In this document: positions 1-10,654 of the stretch, in pieces
Numbering within the stretch: the first letter of the stretch is position 1
Layout: every line of letters starts with the position of its first letter
Source: Paenibacillus oenotherae
GTDB lineage: Bacteria > Bacillota > Bacilli > Paenibacillales > Paenibacillaceae
Direction: 5' to 3'
Length of the DNA stretch: 64,000 nucleotides
NCBI RefSeq assembly: GCF_019443105.1
Contig: NZ_JAHZIJ010000005.1
Span: 1-64,000 of the forward strand
Position numbers and translations under genes: made by a program
The notes under the pieces: model-generated
What the model was told of the DNA's origin: nothing
Database searches by the model: none
What the model saw: only the letters and a program-made list of their open reading frames with translations

Positions 1-329
1 CCAGTGTGGCCGATCACCCTCTCAGGTCGGCTACGCATCGTCGCCTTGGTGAGCCGTTACCCCACCAACTAGCTAATGCGCCGCAGGCCCATCTGCAAGT
101 GACAGATTGCTCCGTCTTTCCCAATTCAGCCATGCAGCCAAATTGCGTATCCGGTATTAGCATTCGTTTCCGAATGTTATCCCAGTCTTGCAGGCAGGTT
201 GCCTACGTGTTACTCACCCGTCCGCCGCTAACTATCAGAGAAGCAAGCTTCTCTTCAAGTCCGCTCGACTTGCATGTATTAGGCACGCCGCCAGCGTTCG
301 TCCTGAGCCAGGATCAAACTCTCCATAAA
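1..329 (-). rRNA. 16S ribosomal RNA, 5' part (gene runs off the left edge)
   Basis: The reverse complement begins with the universal 16S start (GAGTTTGATCCTGGCTCAG, on the minus strand from about 323) and continues with GACGAACGCTGGCGGCGTGC and the conserved helices down to the GGTGATCGGCCACACTGG block at the edge. About the first 330 nt are present, covering V1 and V2. The V1/V2 sequence resembles Paenibacillus 16S. The remaining two thirds of the gene and any 23S/5S lie outside the window. Confidence 0.97.
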
Positions 330-512
330 AGAAGTCATTTCGCTTCAGCCAAAGCCTCCGGCGAAACACCTTCCATAACTTCAGCCCGAAGGCCTCCGTC
401 TAGTAGAAGCTTGTTAGCTCATTACATATTTAAAACGTTGTCGAATTAAAACTCGATCCATATGTTCAGTTTTCAAAGAACTTGCCGTCACTTTTTGTCG
501 TGACAGGTTTTT

Positions 513-541
513 ATGTTATCAGCTTTTCAACCTCATGTCAA
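513..541 (-). promoter_or_regulatory. SigA promoter of the rRNA operon
   Basis: On the minus strand, TTGACA (536-541) and TAACAT (513-518) are separated by exactly 17 bp, about 185 bp upstream of the 16S 5' end. Position, consensus -35 and the downstream boxA-like element fit a Firmicute rrn promoter. Confidence 0.85.
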
Positions 542-657
542 CACTTTGTTTTATGATTATTTCACATACTGCTTAGTGTCATACACATGGGCTTCAAAAG
601 CGACAAGAAATAATTTAACACATCCTTCGACAAATTACAACTAGAAATATATGACAA

Positions 658-692
658 GGGACTGCCCCGGCTTTATTAGCCGGAACAGCCCC
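658..692 (-). terminator. Probable terminator after ligA
   Basis: A GC-rich imperfect hairpin (arms 658-672 and 678-692, loop TTATT) lies about 30 bp after the ligA stop. The following minus-strand sequence is only moderately T-rich, so the call rests mainly on stem and position. Confidence 0.6.
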
Positions 693-719
693 TCCCGTAC
701 AAGCTATCTGCACTTCTAT

Positions 720-2816
<2,097 letters not shown>

Positions 2817-2846
2817 TCAGTTACCCGATCTATGCTATGCAAAATG

Positions 2847-5177
2847 CTATACCTTCGTAATTGGAGCGAAGCTGGCGAGCAGCTTCTTCAAGCCAATCGG
2901 CGCCGGAAAGGCGATTTGGAGTTCCTTCCCGTTACCCTCCCCGCGTATGGATACGACCGTGCCGATTCCCCACACTTTGTGCGTCACTTTGTCGCCTTCC
3001 TTGAAGTCTCGCGCCGCTGCGCCTTCGGCGCCGCCGCCCGCAGCCTTGGCCGCATCCAACGGTGTGCTTACCCGCACGCCGCCCGCACTTCCGCCCGCAT
3101 TCGGGCGTGCAGCCGCCCCTCCGCGATGTCCGAAGCCGGCTGTACCGGAACCCGCTCCGCCATACCGGCTGCCGCCGCTTGTTCCGCCGCCCGCCTGACG
3201 CCCGATTGTGCGCCCGAACGGCGAGGCTTCCGCCTTCAATTCGTCAGGCACCTCTTCAAGAAAACGAGACGGCTTGTTCGAATTTGTCCGGCCGAACAAG
3301 GTGCGCATCCGCGCGCAGGTCAAGTAGAGCTGCTCCTCCGCTCGTGTGATGCCAACATAGGCGAGACGCCGTTCTTCCTCAAGCTCGTCATTGTCCATAA
3401 ATGCTCTGCTGTGCGGGAACACGCCTTCCTCCATACCAATAATAAAGACAATCGGAAATTCCAGACCCTTGGCGCTGTGCATCGTCATAAGGACAACCGC
3501 ATCCTTCACGCCGCCCTCCGGCTCATCCTTGTCCATGGAATCGATATCTGCAATAAGCGCCAAATCCGTAAGGAATGAAATTAACGATTTATCCTCATTG
3601 CGCTTCTCGAAGTCCTGTGTCACGGACAGAAACTCTTCGATATTCTCCACCCTTGATTTGGATTCCAGTGTATTCTCACGCACCAGTTCCTCGCGGTAGC
3701 CGCTCATCTCTATCACTTTCTCAGCCAGCTCCGTCACCGACAAATAATCAACCATTCTGGTCAAATTATCGATCATATCGCGGAACTCTCTCAGCGCAGT
3801 CCGCGCCCGCCCTGTCAGCTCAAGCCAGTCCAACTGCTCCAGCAGGGCAAAGATAGAGATTCCCTTCTGACCTGCTTCTTCAGCCAGCTTGGCCACAGTC
3901 GTATCGCCTATGCCGCGCTTGGGCACATTCACGATCCGATTGAAGCTAATATCGTCATCGGGGTTGGAGATTAAACGCAAATAAGCAAGAATATCCTTGA
4001 TTTCTTTGCGGTCGTAGAATCGGATTCCACCGACAATCTGATAAGGGATATCGGATTTGATCAGCGTCTCCTCAATGACCCGCGATTGGGCATTCGTCCG
4101 GTAAAGTATCGCGTGATGAGCAAATTTCCGCCCATTGGAGGCATTCTTGCGGATCTCCGAGGTAACAAAGAAGCCTTCCTCATGCTCGGAATCCCCCTGA
4201 TAGACCGTTATGCCCGCTCCCTCGCCGCGATCCGTCCACAGCTTCTTCGCCTTGCGGCCTGTATTCAATGCAATGACAGCATTGGCAGCATTAAGAATGT
4301 TCGCTGAAGAGCGATAGTTCTGCTCCAGCAGTATCGTTCTCGCCTCCGGATAATCCTGTTCGAAATTCAGAATATTCGTAATGTCTGCACCACGCCAGCC
4401 ATAAATCGATTGGTCGCTGTCACCCACTACACATATATTATGATGATTGTCCGCAAGCATCCGGCACAGCATATACTGCGCCCTGTTCGTATCCTGATAC
4501 TCATCGACATGAATGTAACGGAATTTATTCTGGTAGAAGTTCAATACATCCGGCTCGTCCTTGAACAGCTGGATCGTCTTCATAATGAGGTCATCAAAAT
4601 CGAGTGAATTGTTGCTCTTCAGCCTTTTCTGATACGCACTGTACACCTTGGCTACGATTCCGTCGAAATAATCGCCTATTTTGCGTTCAAACTGCTCCGG
4701 GGTGATCAGTTCGTTCTTGGCTCCGCTGATAGCTGCCTGGACGCTCTTGGGCTCAAATTTCTTCGTATCGATATTCAGATCCTTCATGCAATTCCGAATG
4801 ACGGACAACTGGTCTGTTGAATCCAGTATCGAGAAGCTCTGGGTAAAGCCGATTCGGCCAATATCCTTGCGCAGAATGCGCACGCACATGGAGTGAAACG
4901 TCGACACCCAAATATCCCGTCCGGACGGCCCGATTAGCGCAGCCACCCTTTCCTGCATTTCGCGCGACGCCTTGTTCGTAAACGTGATGGCCAGAATGCT
5001 CCACGGGGCGACACGGCGCTTCTCGATCAAATAAGCAATGCGATGCGTAAGCACGCGTGTCTTGCCGCTTCCCGCTCCTGCCATGATGAGGAGAGGACCT
5101 TCCGTCGCCTGTACCGCTTCCCGCTGCTGCGGATTAAGCTTCTGAACGGCCTGGTCGATATTGATAGGGTTCACCAT
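2847..5177 (-). CDS. pcrA: ATP-dependent DNA helicase PcrA (UvrD/Rep family)
   Basis: Superfamily 1A 3'-5' helicase essential in Gram-positives for replication restart, repair and removal of recombination intermediates. All motifs are visible in order: Walker A AGAGSGKT (Lys39), Walker B VDEYQDTN, motif [16 protein letters not shown], motif IV QNYRSS, motif [10 protein letters not shown] and motif [12 protein letters not shown]. The 776-aa length is normal or slightly long. A Gly/Ala/Arg-rich linker of about 60 residues separates the helicase core from a C-terminal Tudor-like domain (about 725-776) that in other PcrA proteins contacts RNA polymerase. A promoter-like sequence lies just upstream. 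ligA follows. Confidence 0.97.
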   Translation of the reverse strand: MVNPINIDQAVQKLNPQQREAVQATEGPLLIMAGAGSGKTRVLTHRIAYLIEKRRVAPWSILAITFTNKASREMQERVAALIGPSGRDIWVSTFHSMCVRILRKDIGRIGFTQSFSILDSTDQLSVIRNCMKDLNIDTKKFEPKSVQAAISGAKNELITPEQFERKIGDYFDGIVAKVYSAYQKRLKSNNSLDFDDLIMKTIQLFKDEPDVLNFYQNKFRYIHVDEYQDTNRAQYMLCRMLADNHHNICVVGDSDQSIYGWRGADITNILNFEQDYPEARTILLEQNYRSSANILNAANAVIALNTGRKAKKLWTDRGEGAGITVYQGDSEHEEGFFVTSEIRKNASNGRKFAHHAILYRTNAQSRVIEETLIKSDIPYQIVGGIRFYDRKEIKDILAYLRLISNPDDDISFNRIVNVPKRGIGDTTVAKLAEEAGQKGISIFALLEQLDWLELTGRARTALREFRDMIDNLTRMVDYLSVTELAEKVIEMSGYREELVRENTLESKSRVENIEEFLSVTQDFEKRNEDKSLISFLTDLALIADIDSMDKDEPEGGVKDAVVLMTMHSAKGLEFPIVFIIGMEEGVFPHSRAFMDNDELEEERRLAYVGITRAEEQLYLTCARMRTLFGRTNSNKPSRFLEEVPDELKAEASPFGRTIGRQAGGGTSGGSRYGGAGSGTAGFGHRGGAAARPNAGGSAGGVRVSTPLDAAKAAGGGAEGAAARDFKEGDKVTHKVWGIGTVVSIRGEGNGKELQIAFPAPIGLKKLLASFAPITKV

Positions 5178-5223
5178 TGTATATTAAATACTCCTTTTGT
5201 TCGCATTTGTTCGCCTACATTCA

Positions 5224-5251
5224 AGTCTAGCATATGCTCGTTAGGTGTCAA
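5224..5251 (-). promoter_or_regulatory. Candidate SigA promoter for pcrA-ligA
   Basis: TTGACA (5246-5251) and TAGACT (5224-5229) with a 16-bp spacer, about 45 bp upstream of the pcrA start and downstream of the pcrB terminator. This suggests pcrA-ligA can be transcribed separately from pcrB. Confidence 0.65.
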
Positions 5252-5283
5252 TTCATTATGAGCCATTTCACTGTATTTTCCAT

Positions 5284-5347
5284 GAAAAAAGAAACGGTTC
5301 TCCAGCGAACCCCATCCCGCTTGCGGTTCGTTCAGAATAACCGTTCC
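5284..5347 (-). terminator. Rho-independent terminator after pcrB
   Basis: On the minus strand a long imperfect stem (AACGGTT...CGAACC pairing with GGTTCG...AACCGTT) is followed directly by CTTTTTT. It lies about 30 bp after the pcrB stop. Confidence 0.8.
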
Positions 5348-5378
5348 TGCTCCTTTTCTTGCAAACCACTTTGAACCA

Positions 5379-6107
5379 TCACTTCGCATGATCGTATGGA
5401 GAACGCGTCTCCTTCACGGCCTGTACCGTCTCAAGCGCAGCATCCAGCCGGTCATAGAGCGCATTACCAACGACAACCGTATGAGCAAACTCCGCCGCCT
5501 GCCTGGCCTTCCCGGCACTGTCAATGCCTCCGCCATAGAATAGCCTCGATCCCGTCAGCAAGCCTCGAACCCGCTTCAGCAGCTCCATATCACCGAAGGT
5601 GCCGCTGTATTCAACATACAGAATAGGCAGCCTCATAAGCCTGTCCGCCATATACACATGCGCTGCAACCGATTCGGCGTCAAGCCGGGTCTGCGCACCT
5701 GTGAGCCTGGCCGCTTCCGCCGTCTCATTCAAGATCAAATAGCCTTCCGCAGCCGTCTCATTCCACGGAATGAACGTCCCGTATTTGCGCAGCGCCGCAA
5801 TTTGCCGTCCGGCTACCCATTCTCCATGTGGCGTATTAAGCACAAGCGGTACAAAATAATAGTCAAAGCCCGGCACCGCCGCCTCCTCGCTGGAAACTTC
5901 AAGGGCACAGGGCACCTCGTAACGGCGTATTCTCGACATCAAATCAACTGTATTATCGTATGTGACTCCGCTGGATCCGCCCACAATGACAGCGTCTGTG
6001 CCCGATGTGCAAATCCGCTCAAGCGCCCCGTCATCAAGTTCCCGATCCGGATCAAGCTTAAAGACATGTCTCCATGATTCATAAATTGCCGCGTTGAGCT
6101 GCTGCAT
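5379..6107 (-). CDS. pcrB: Heptaprenylglyceryl phosphate synthase PcrB
   Basis: TIM-barrel prenyltransferase of the GGGPS/PcrB family. In Bacillus it joins heptaprenyl diphosphate to sn-glycerol-1-phosphate to make an archaeal-type ether lipid. Family hallmarks are visible: DAVIVGGSSGVT near residue 40, YVEYSGTFG near 165 and LFYGGGI near 190. The 242-aa length is normal (B. subtilis about 228). Two ATG codons abut; I take the second (6107) because GGAGG is 5 nt from it and only 2 nt from the first. It lies 32 bp after the STAS gene, so it is probably on the same transcript as the regulatory genes upstream. A terminator separates it from pcrA. Confidence 0.94.
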   Translation of the reverse strand: MQQLNAAIYESWRHVFKLDPDRELDDGALERICTSGTDAVIVGGSSGVTYDNTVDLMSRIRRYEVPCALEVSSEEAAVPGFDYYFVPLVLNTPHGEWVAGRQIAALRKYGTFIPWNETAAEGYLILNETAEAARLTGAQTRLDAESVAAHVYMADRLMRLPILYVEYSGTFGDMELLKRVRGLLTGSRLFYGGGIDSAGKARQAAEFAHTVVVGNALYDRLDAALETVQAVKETRSPYDHAK

Positions 6108-6139
6108 CATAACCTCCGTGCTTCTCGATAGTCTGTCTA

Positions 6140-6505
6140 TTATAGCTCCAGCGCCTCAATGCGCTGAATGACCGCGAATTCATTGGGATACAGCATCAGA
6201 AATTCAGTAAGACCGACCATGCGGAATAATTTCTCATAATGCGACGATACGCCCCAGGCAAACGTATGTACGCCCACCTTCCGTCCCATTCTGGCCAATC
6301 GGATCAGAACCGCCATGCCGCCACTATTAATATACGCAACCTGCGAAAGATCAAGCGCCAGAAACCGGACATTGGAGGCAACCTCAGTTCCTCCGTTGAA
6401 GCTGGCAAACAGCTCGGTGTCCGCAGATTTGGTCAAATCTCCTGCCAGCGTTAATACAATGCCATTGGGAAATTGACGGGATTCCAATCTAAAAGGCTGT
6501 TCCAT
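6140..6505 (-). CDS. STAS-domain anti-anti-sigma factor (SpoIIAA/RsbV-like)
   Basis: Single STAS domain, 121 aa. In this family the unphosphorylated protein captures an anti-sigma kinase and frees a sigma factor; phosphorylation of a conserved serine switches it off. The phospho-acceptor segment reads LDLSQVAYINSGGMAVLI, where Ser61 aligns with Ser56 of RsbV; the usual Asp before it is Asn. The start at 6505 has AGGAG 10 nt upstream; the longer reading starting at 6538 lacks a site. It lies 50 bp after the gene for a phosphatase/kinase fusion, the obvious partner. No sigma factor is encoded nearby, so the final target is unknown. Confidence 0.9.
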   Translation of the reverse strand: MEQPFRLESRQFPNGIVLTLAGDLTKSADTELFASFNGGTEVASNVRFLALDLSQVAYINSGGMAVLIRLARMGRKVGVHTFAWGVSSHYEKLFRMVGLTEFLMLYPNEFAVIQRIEALEL

Positions 6506-6555
6506 CTTTTCAGATCTCCTATCTTTATAACAGTTCATGAATATAAAAGCCCGCT

Positions 6556-8670
6556 TTACTTCCGGAGAAAGTACAGCTCGGTATAAAATCCGGTTTCGTC
6601 ACGGCTGGTCGCCCAATAATCGGAGAGCGAATCTATCATGACAAGCCCCCAGCCGCGAGGGTCTTCCGATTCGTGTTTTCTGACCATTTCCTCTTCACTT
6701 CGGGACACACGGGGGAAATACCCTCCGCCTTCATCATATATTTTGCATACGACGAGCTGGCTGCCGATCTGCACCTGCAAGGTCACGAATGCCCGCGGAT
6801 TCAGCTTATTGCCATGCTCCATGGCATTCAGCAGCGCTTCCGCAACGGCGCTTTCTATATCCTCGCGCACCGTGGATTGCGGCCAGCTCTGCTCCATCCA
6901 TTCGCCAAGCTGGACCGTAACCGCGCGCTCTTCCCCGAACCTGCTCGCTATCACCCATTCCCGGTATACGAATTGGTGCGGCGAGAAATGCGTAACATCC
7001 CCGTGAGCAGCCACCTCCGCGCCCAGCTTGCCCACCGGAGAGCAGAAATCATTCGCGAGCTCCAGTATAACAACCGTCCGGTCATCACTCCCCGCACCGC
7101 TTCTCTGATCCATTCGTCCCAGCCAATCATCAATCATTTGCGGCAGCTCCTTACACGTAGTCCATGTCGACAGCTCTGCTTCCAACCCTTCAAAACTGTA
7201 CATCGTCCCCGAATCGTCCGCCGCCTCAATTAACCCATCCGTATATAAAACGAAGCGGTCGCCGGGCTCCAGCTGCAGCGTGCGAACCTCATATGTAAGC
7301 TCATCATCAAATCCAATCGGCAGCGAGCTGCAGTCAATCGCGCTGAAATTGCCGTCCGGCTTGACGATATAAGGGGATAAATGCCCTGCGCTGGCATATT
7401 GAACGGCATTGGACATCATATCGATGACGCCAAGCCCGATGGAAACCGAGCCTTCCTCGCCCATCGCCTCACACAGCTGGCGATTCATGCGGGCAAGCAC
7501 TTCCCCCGGATTCCCGTTGCGCTTAATTTCCGAACGGAACAAGATCAGCAGTGCTGACATGAGCAGCGCTGCAGGCATTCCTTTGCCGGATACATCGCCA
7601 ATCATCACTGCGAACCGATTGGAGCCGAGCGGGACAACATCGAAGAAATCGCCTCCAACCTCTCTGTAAGGCTGGTATCTCGCAGTGATTCTGAAGGAGC
7701 CAATCGTCATGTCACCAGGCGGAAGAAGCTTCTGCTGCACATTGTAGGCTAGTTTGAGCTCCCGTTCCAATGACTCATATTCCCGATTGATGCGAGCTTG
7801 CAGCTCATTGAGAGCCACGGCCAGCTCGACCGCTTCATCATGCGAGCTGAAGAGCATCTTCCCTCCAAGCTGAGCCGGTCCCCCGCCAACCAGCTCCCGG
7901 ATATTGCGGATCAGTCCCCGCAACTCATGTCTGAACTGAATGGTCACATAACAGAGCATAGCCATCCCCAGCGTAAAGTAGAAGAGCGCTTCCATGCCGA
8001 ATTTGACGGGATCAACCGGCTCGTTCGCTGCCGTAGAGAATAGTACAAGCTGCAGCAGATTCAACAGCGTCGCGAGCAAGGAGCCTGCATAGGTGATCAT
8101 CATCGGCTGAGCGAACGAGGCGCGTCCGGCTATCCGTTCTGATGGAGGCTGGAATCTGAGAATATCGGATTGAAGAATTCTTCTGGCCGCTATGAACAAG
8201 AGCAGGGAAACGAGGAGCGTTAAGCCCAGCTCTCCCGCAAAAATGCCAATCATCCGCGGCCAGTCCACCATATAGGCTTCATCCAATGTTTTTGCATAGG
8301 TTCCGCCCATAACATGAAAGAGAATCAAGCAAAGCAGGCCGATCACATTCATGGCAATCAGCAGAATATACGGCAAATTAAACAGTAGTTGAAGCGATCG
8401 ATGAACATCCTGCTTTGCTGTATGATCTGCAAAAACATTAAATACCGGCCTAAGCTGCCAGTAGGTTATCCCCAGCAATGCCGCTGTTGCAACGATACAG
8501 CCGACAACGGCAGCCGGTACAGCAACCGGGAGCAGCTTCTGCACAGGTATTCCCAGTATGAACACAGTTTCAATGTATAAAAGGCAGAGCCCGATAAGCA
8601 GAGATGCCACATAAGCGATACCCAGACGGCCCAGCAAATGGCGGAGCGCTATACTGCAGGCTATTCCCAT
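6556..8670 (-). CDS. Membrane SpoIIE-type PP2C phosphatase fused to RsbW-like HATPase
   Basis: A 704-aa protein in three parts. Residues about 10-260 hold roughly six hydrophobic segments. A linker with helical/coiled-coil character follows. A SpoIIE/RsbU PP2C domain (about 310-530) keeps the metal ligands (GGDFFD near 341, GDVSGKG near 359, TDG near 478, GSDDR near 529). A C-terminal GHKL ATPase domain (about 555-704) has the N box EALLNAMEHG (Glu611/Asn615), DEGGG (Asp646) and GWGL. Opposing kinase and phosphatase activities on STAS Ser61 are therefore possible in one chain (inference). The start at 8670 overlaps the upstream gene by 10 nt, implying translational coupling; the ORF is open further upstream, but that part is shadowed by the neighbouring gene. 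Confidence 0.9.
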   Translation of the reverse strand: MGIACSIALRHLLGRLGIAYVASLLIGLCLLYIETVFILGIPVQKLLPVAVPAAVVGCIVATAALLGITYWQLRPVFNVFADHTAKQDVHRSLQLLFNLPYILLIAMNVIGLLCLILFHVMGGTYAKTLDEAYMVDWPRMIGIFAGELGLTLLVSLLLFIAARRILQSDILRFQPPSERIAGRASFAQPMMITYAGSLLATLLNLLQLVLFSTAANEPVDPVKFGMEALFYFTLGMAMLCYVTIQFRHELRGLIRNIRELVGGGPAQLGGKMLFSSHDEAVELAVALNELQARINREYESLERELKLAYNVQQKLLPPGDMTIGSFRITARYQPYREVGGDFFDVVPLGSNRFAVMIGDVSGKGMPAALLMSALLILFRSEIKRNGNPGEVLARMNRQLCEAMGEEGSVSIGLGVIDMMSNAVQYASAGHLSPYIVKPDGNFSAIDCSSLPIGFDDELTYEVRTLQLEPGDRFVLYTDGLIEAADDSGTMYSFEGLEAELSTWTTCKELPQMIDDWLGRMDQRSGAGSDDRTVVILELANDFCSPVGKLGAEVAAHGDVTHFSPHQFVYREWVIASRFGEERAVTVQLGEWMEQSWPQSTVREDIESAVAEALLNAMEHGNKLNPRAFVTLQVQIGSQLVVCKIYDEGGGYFPRVSRSEEEMVRKHESEDPRGWGLVMIDSLSDYWATSRDETGFYTELYFLRK

Positions 8671-10421
8671 AATAAACGCTTCGTCTCTGCGAGCGGCTCG
8701 GTTCCCTGCTCCCTGCATGTCCTCTCTAGCCGGCGATACCAGCCGATTGCCTCCGCTCTGCGTCCTCTCAGCAAGCAATGGCGTATCATGAATTCATAGG
8801 CTTCTTCCTGCTCCGGGCGCAGGGCGATCCAATCCGCCAGACGCTGCTCCACGCGAACCTCATCATGCAGCTCGGAGTAGTAGATCGCGAGCCGTTTGAG
8901 CATCACCGTCTGTCTCTCCACCAGCTGCTCCCGAATCCGCTCCAGCCATTCCGAAACAGGCAGCTCCGGAGCCAATTGCCCGAAGAGAGGCAGCGCTTCA
9001 TCATACAATCGGCAGGCCGCTTCGCGGTCATCCAGCCAAAGCTGGTCTCCGACCCGTGAAAGCGTGATATAAGTTTCTGCATCAACAGCATCGACGATTA
9101 CATCATCGATACCGATCACCCCTCGCTTGGCGTAAACAGGATCCTGGGGCAGTCCTACATCCTTGAGAGTCTGTCGCAGATCATGCAGGGTTACATAAAG
9201 CTGATTGGCCCGTTTCGCAGGCTCGCCCTCGCCAAATACGCGCTCAATCAGCTGCTCTCTATTCGCCTTATATCCCGGCTGCAGGAGCAAGTAAACGAGC
9301 AGCTCGCCCGCTTTGCGCCGCTTCCAAACGGGTTCAGCCGCCGCTCCCTGCTGTGTGCTGAAGAGAATGCCATCGATAAGCTTGATTCGCCATCTGACAG
9401 ACGCCGGATGCGGCTCTCTGTCTGCGGCATCGCTATTCGATTCAATAGCGGCAGGTTCTGCAGCCTGCCACTTCTGCTCTACATTATCGCTCTCATGCCG
9501 GATGCTGCTCGACAGCGTCTGGAACATCCTCAGCGATGCAGGTGTGGATACAAGCTGCTGAAGCCGTTCCATCGTCTGAAGCTCAATTGAAGCCCTGACG
9601 CGATTGCCGGTTGCCAGAAGGTGCTTCACTTTTGCCGCCGCGACATAGATTTGAATCTCGATATCTCCTGCCAAGGCGCTAACTGGCTTCTCGTCAGGCG
9701 CATGCAGCAGAACCGCCCTGCACAGGTAGGCATAACGTGCCGGCAGCTTGTCACATTGCTCCGGGCTCGGCCGTTGATGGGCTAGAATCTCATATAGCGG
9801 TTCGCAGTATGCCTCCCCTGTAAGATGCCGCTCCAGGTAGAGCAGCCATAGCCGCCAGTCCGAATCCCCGACTGTTAGAGGATCATAGAGCAGCCGGTCG
9901 AGCAGGACGAAAGCCGACCAGAGGGGCTTGCTTTCCCGCCGGAACGACTCTGCTGCCGCATAATACAGCCCATCCAGCTCGTTATTAGCATCGGCAGCCG
10001 TCTCCGGGCTCCCGTTCACCGCATTCCGGGCCAGCGCCCAAGGGACGAAACCATTGCAATGATCCGGTGTTCGATCCCATTCCTGGCGGAGGAGCGACAG
10101 AATCGGCTGTGCCTCCTGGCGGTCGCCCACCTGCCCATAGAGCAGAGCCAGCATTCCCATCATCGAAAGCATGGCGGATTCATCAGCCTGAGCCGCGAAT
10201 CCTTTCAAAGCCGATTCCAACCGCTGCTTCGTCTCTACAATCCGCCCGTTCAGCAGTCCATCCTCGCATTCCGCGCGGAGAAGCAAGGGCGACTTCCCGC
10301 GAATTTCTTCGGGGATCGCCTTCAGTTCACTTATTTCCGGCATTCTGCCATCCAATATAGCTTGTTCTATGTTAAGCACTTCATTTAGCCAATTACGATT
10401 CTCATTTTGCTGTTCCATCAT
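8661..10421 (-). CDS. BTAD/SARP-like transcriptional regulator
   Basis: 586 aa. The N-terminal 330 residues are helical and TPR-like without a clear match. Residues about 345-440 form a winged-helix DNA-binding domain of the OmpR/SARP type (GELLVYLLLQPGYKANREQL..., LYVTLHDLRQTL). Residues about 455-586 match the bacterial transcriptional activator domain (BTAD). It lacks the NB-ARC ATPase seen in large AfsR-type SARPs. Its stop overlaps the start of the phosphatase/kinase gene, so it is the first gene of a probable four-gene unit BTAD regulator - phosphatase/kinase - STAS - pcrB. The start is one of two adjacent ATG codons behind a GGTGAT site. The regulated genes are unknown. Confidence 0.85.
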   Translation of the reverse strand: MMEQQNENRNWLNEVLNIEQAILDGRMPEISELKAIPEEIRGKSPLLLRAECEDGLLNGRIVETKQRLESALKGFAAQADESAMLSMMGMLALLYGQVGDRQEAQPILSLLRQEWDRTPDHCNGFVPWALARNAVNGSPETAADANNELDGLYYAAAESFRRESKPLWSAFVLLDRLLYDPLTVGDSDWRLWLLYLERHLTGEAYCEPLYEILAHQRPSPEQCDKLPARYAYLCRAVLLHAPDEKPVSALAGDIEIQIYVAAAKVKHLLATGNRVRASIELQTMERLQQLVSTPASLRMFQTLSSSIRHESDNVEQKWQAAEPAAIESNSDAADREPHPASVRWRIKLIDGILFSTQQGAAAEPVWKRRKAGELLVYLLLQPGYKANREQLIERVFGEGEPAKRANQLYVTLHDLRQTLKDVGLPQDPVYAKRGVIGIDDVIVDAVDAETYITLSRVGDQLWLDDREAACRLYDEALPLFGQLAPELPVSEWLERIREQLVERQTVMLKRLAIYYSELHDEVRVEQRLADWIALRPEQEEAYEFMIRHCLLRGRRAEAIGWYRRLERTCREQGTEPLAETKRLLWE

Positions 10422-10599
10422 GTCAGATCACCACGTTCACCTTTTACTGCCAACCTTAGCTCGAGCCTCTTCAGCTTCTTCTGACTGGGTTGCAGTGTTC
10501 AAGTTAATTAATGCTACTATTCGCCCTATTTTGTCAAAACCCTTCCTGAAGACCCATATCTCTGTACAAATTTAGCATGACGGGCAGAAAAATGCGGAT

Positions 10600-10644
10600 T
10601 AAGAAACAAGAGCGGCCTACTATTAATGTCATAGGCCGCTCTTG
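10600..10644 (-). terminator. Terminator after the U32 peptidase gene
   Basis: Perfect 13-bp stem (10607-10619 with 10632-10644), followed on the minus strand by TTTCTT. It lies 11 bp from the stop of the U32 gene and insulates it from the regulator gene downstream. Confidence 0.88.
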
Positions 10645-10654
10645 CATCATCATG

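Larger units (their letters stand above)
330..719 (-). other. rRNA leader and promoter region plus ligA 3' end (no gene)
   Basis: This 390-bp gap has no convincing ORF. On the minus strand it carries the rRNA promoter (513-541) and then a transcribed leader. The leader contains a small inverted repeat (CGTCAC/GTGACA, about 485-506) and a boxA-like antitermination element reading TTCTTTGAAAACTG at about 468-481, as in Bacillus rrn leaders. A weaker second upstream promoter is possible (TTGTCG-N17-TATGAC around 580-610), but I would not rely on it. The right end holds the hairpin behind ligA. Confidence 0.75.

Noticed and set aside
6-449. 147-codon open frame at the left edge
   Set aside because: It lies across the 16S rRNA gene and its leader.
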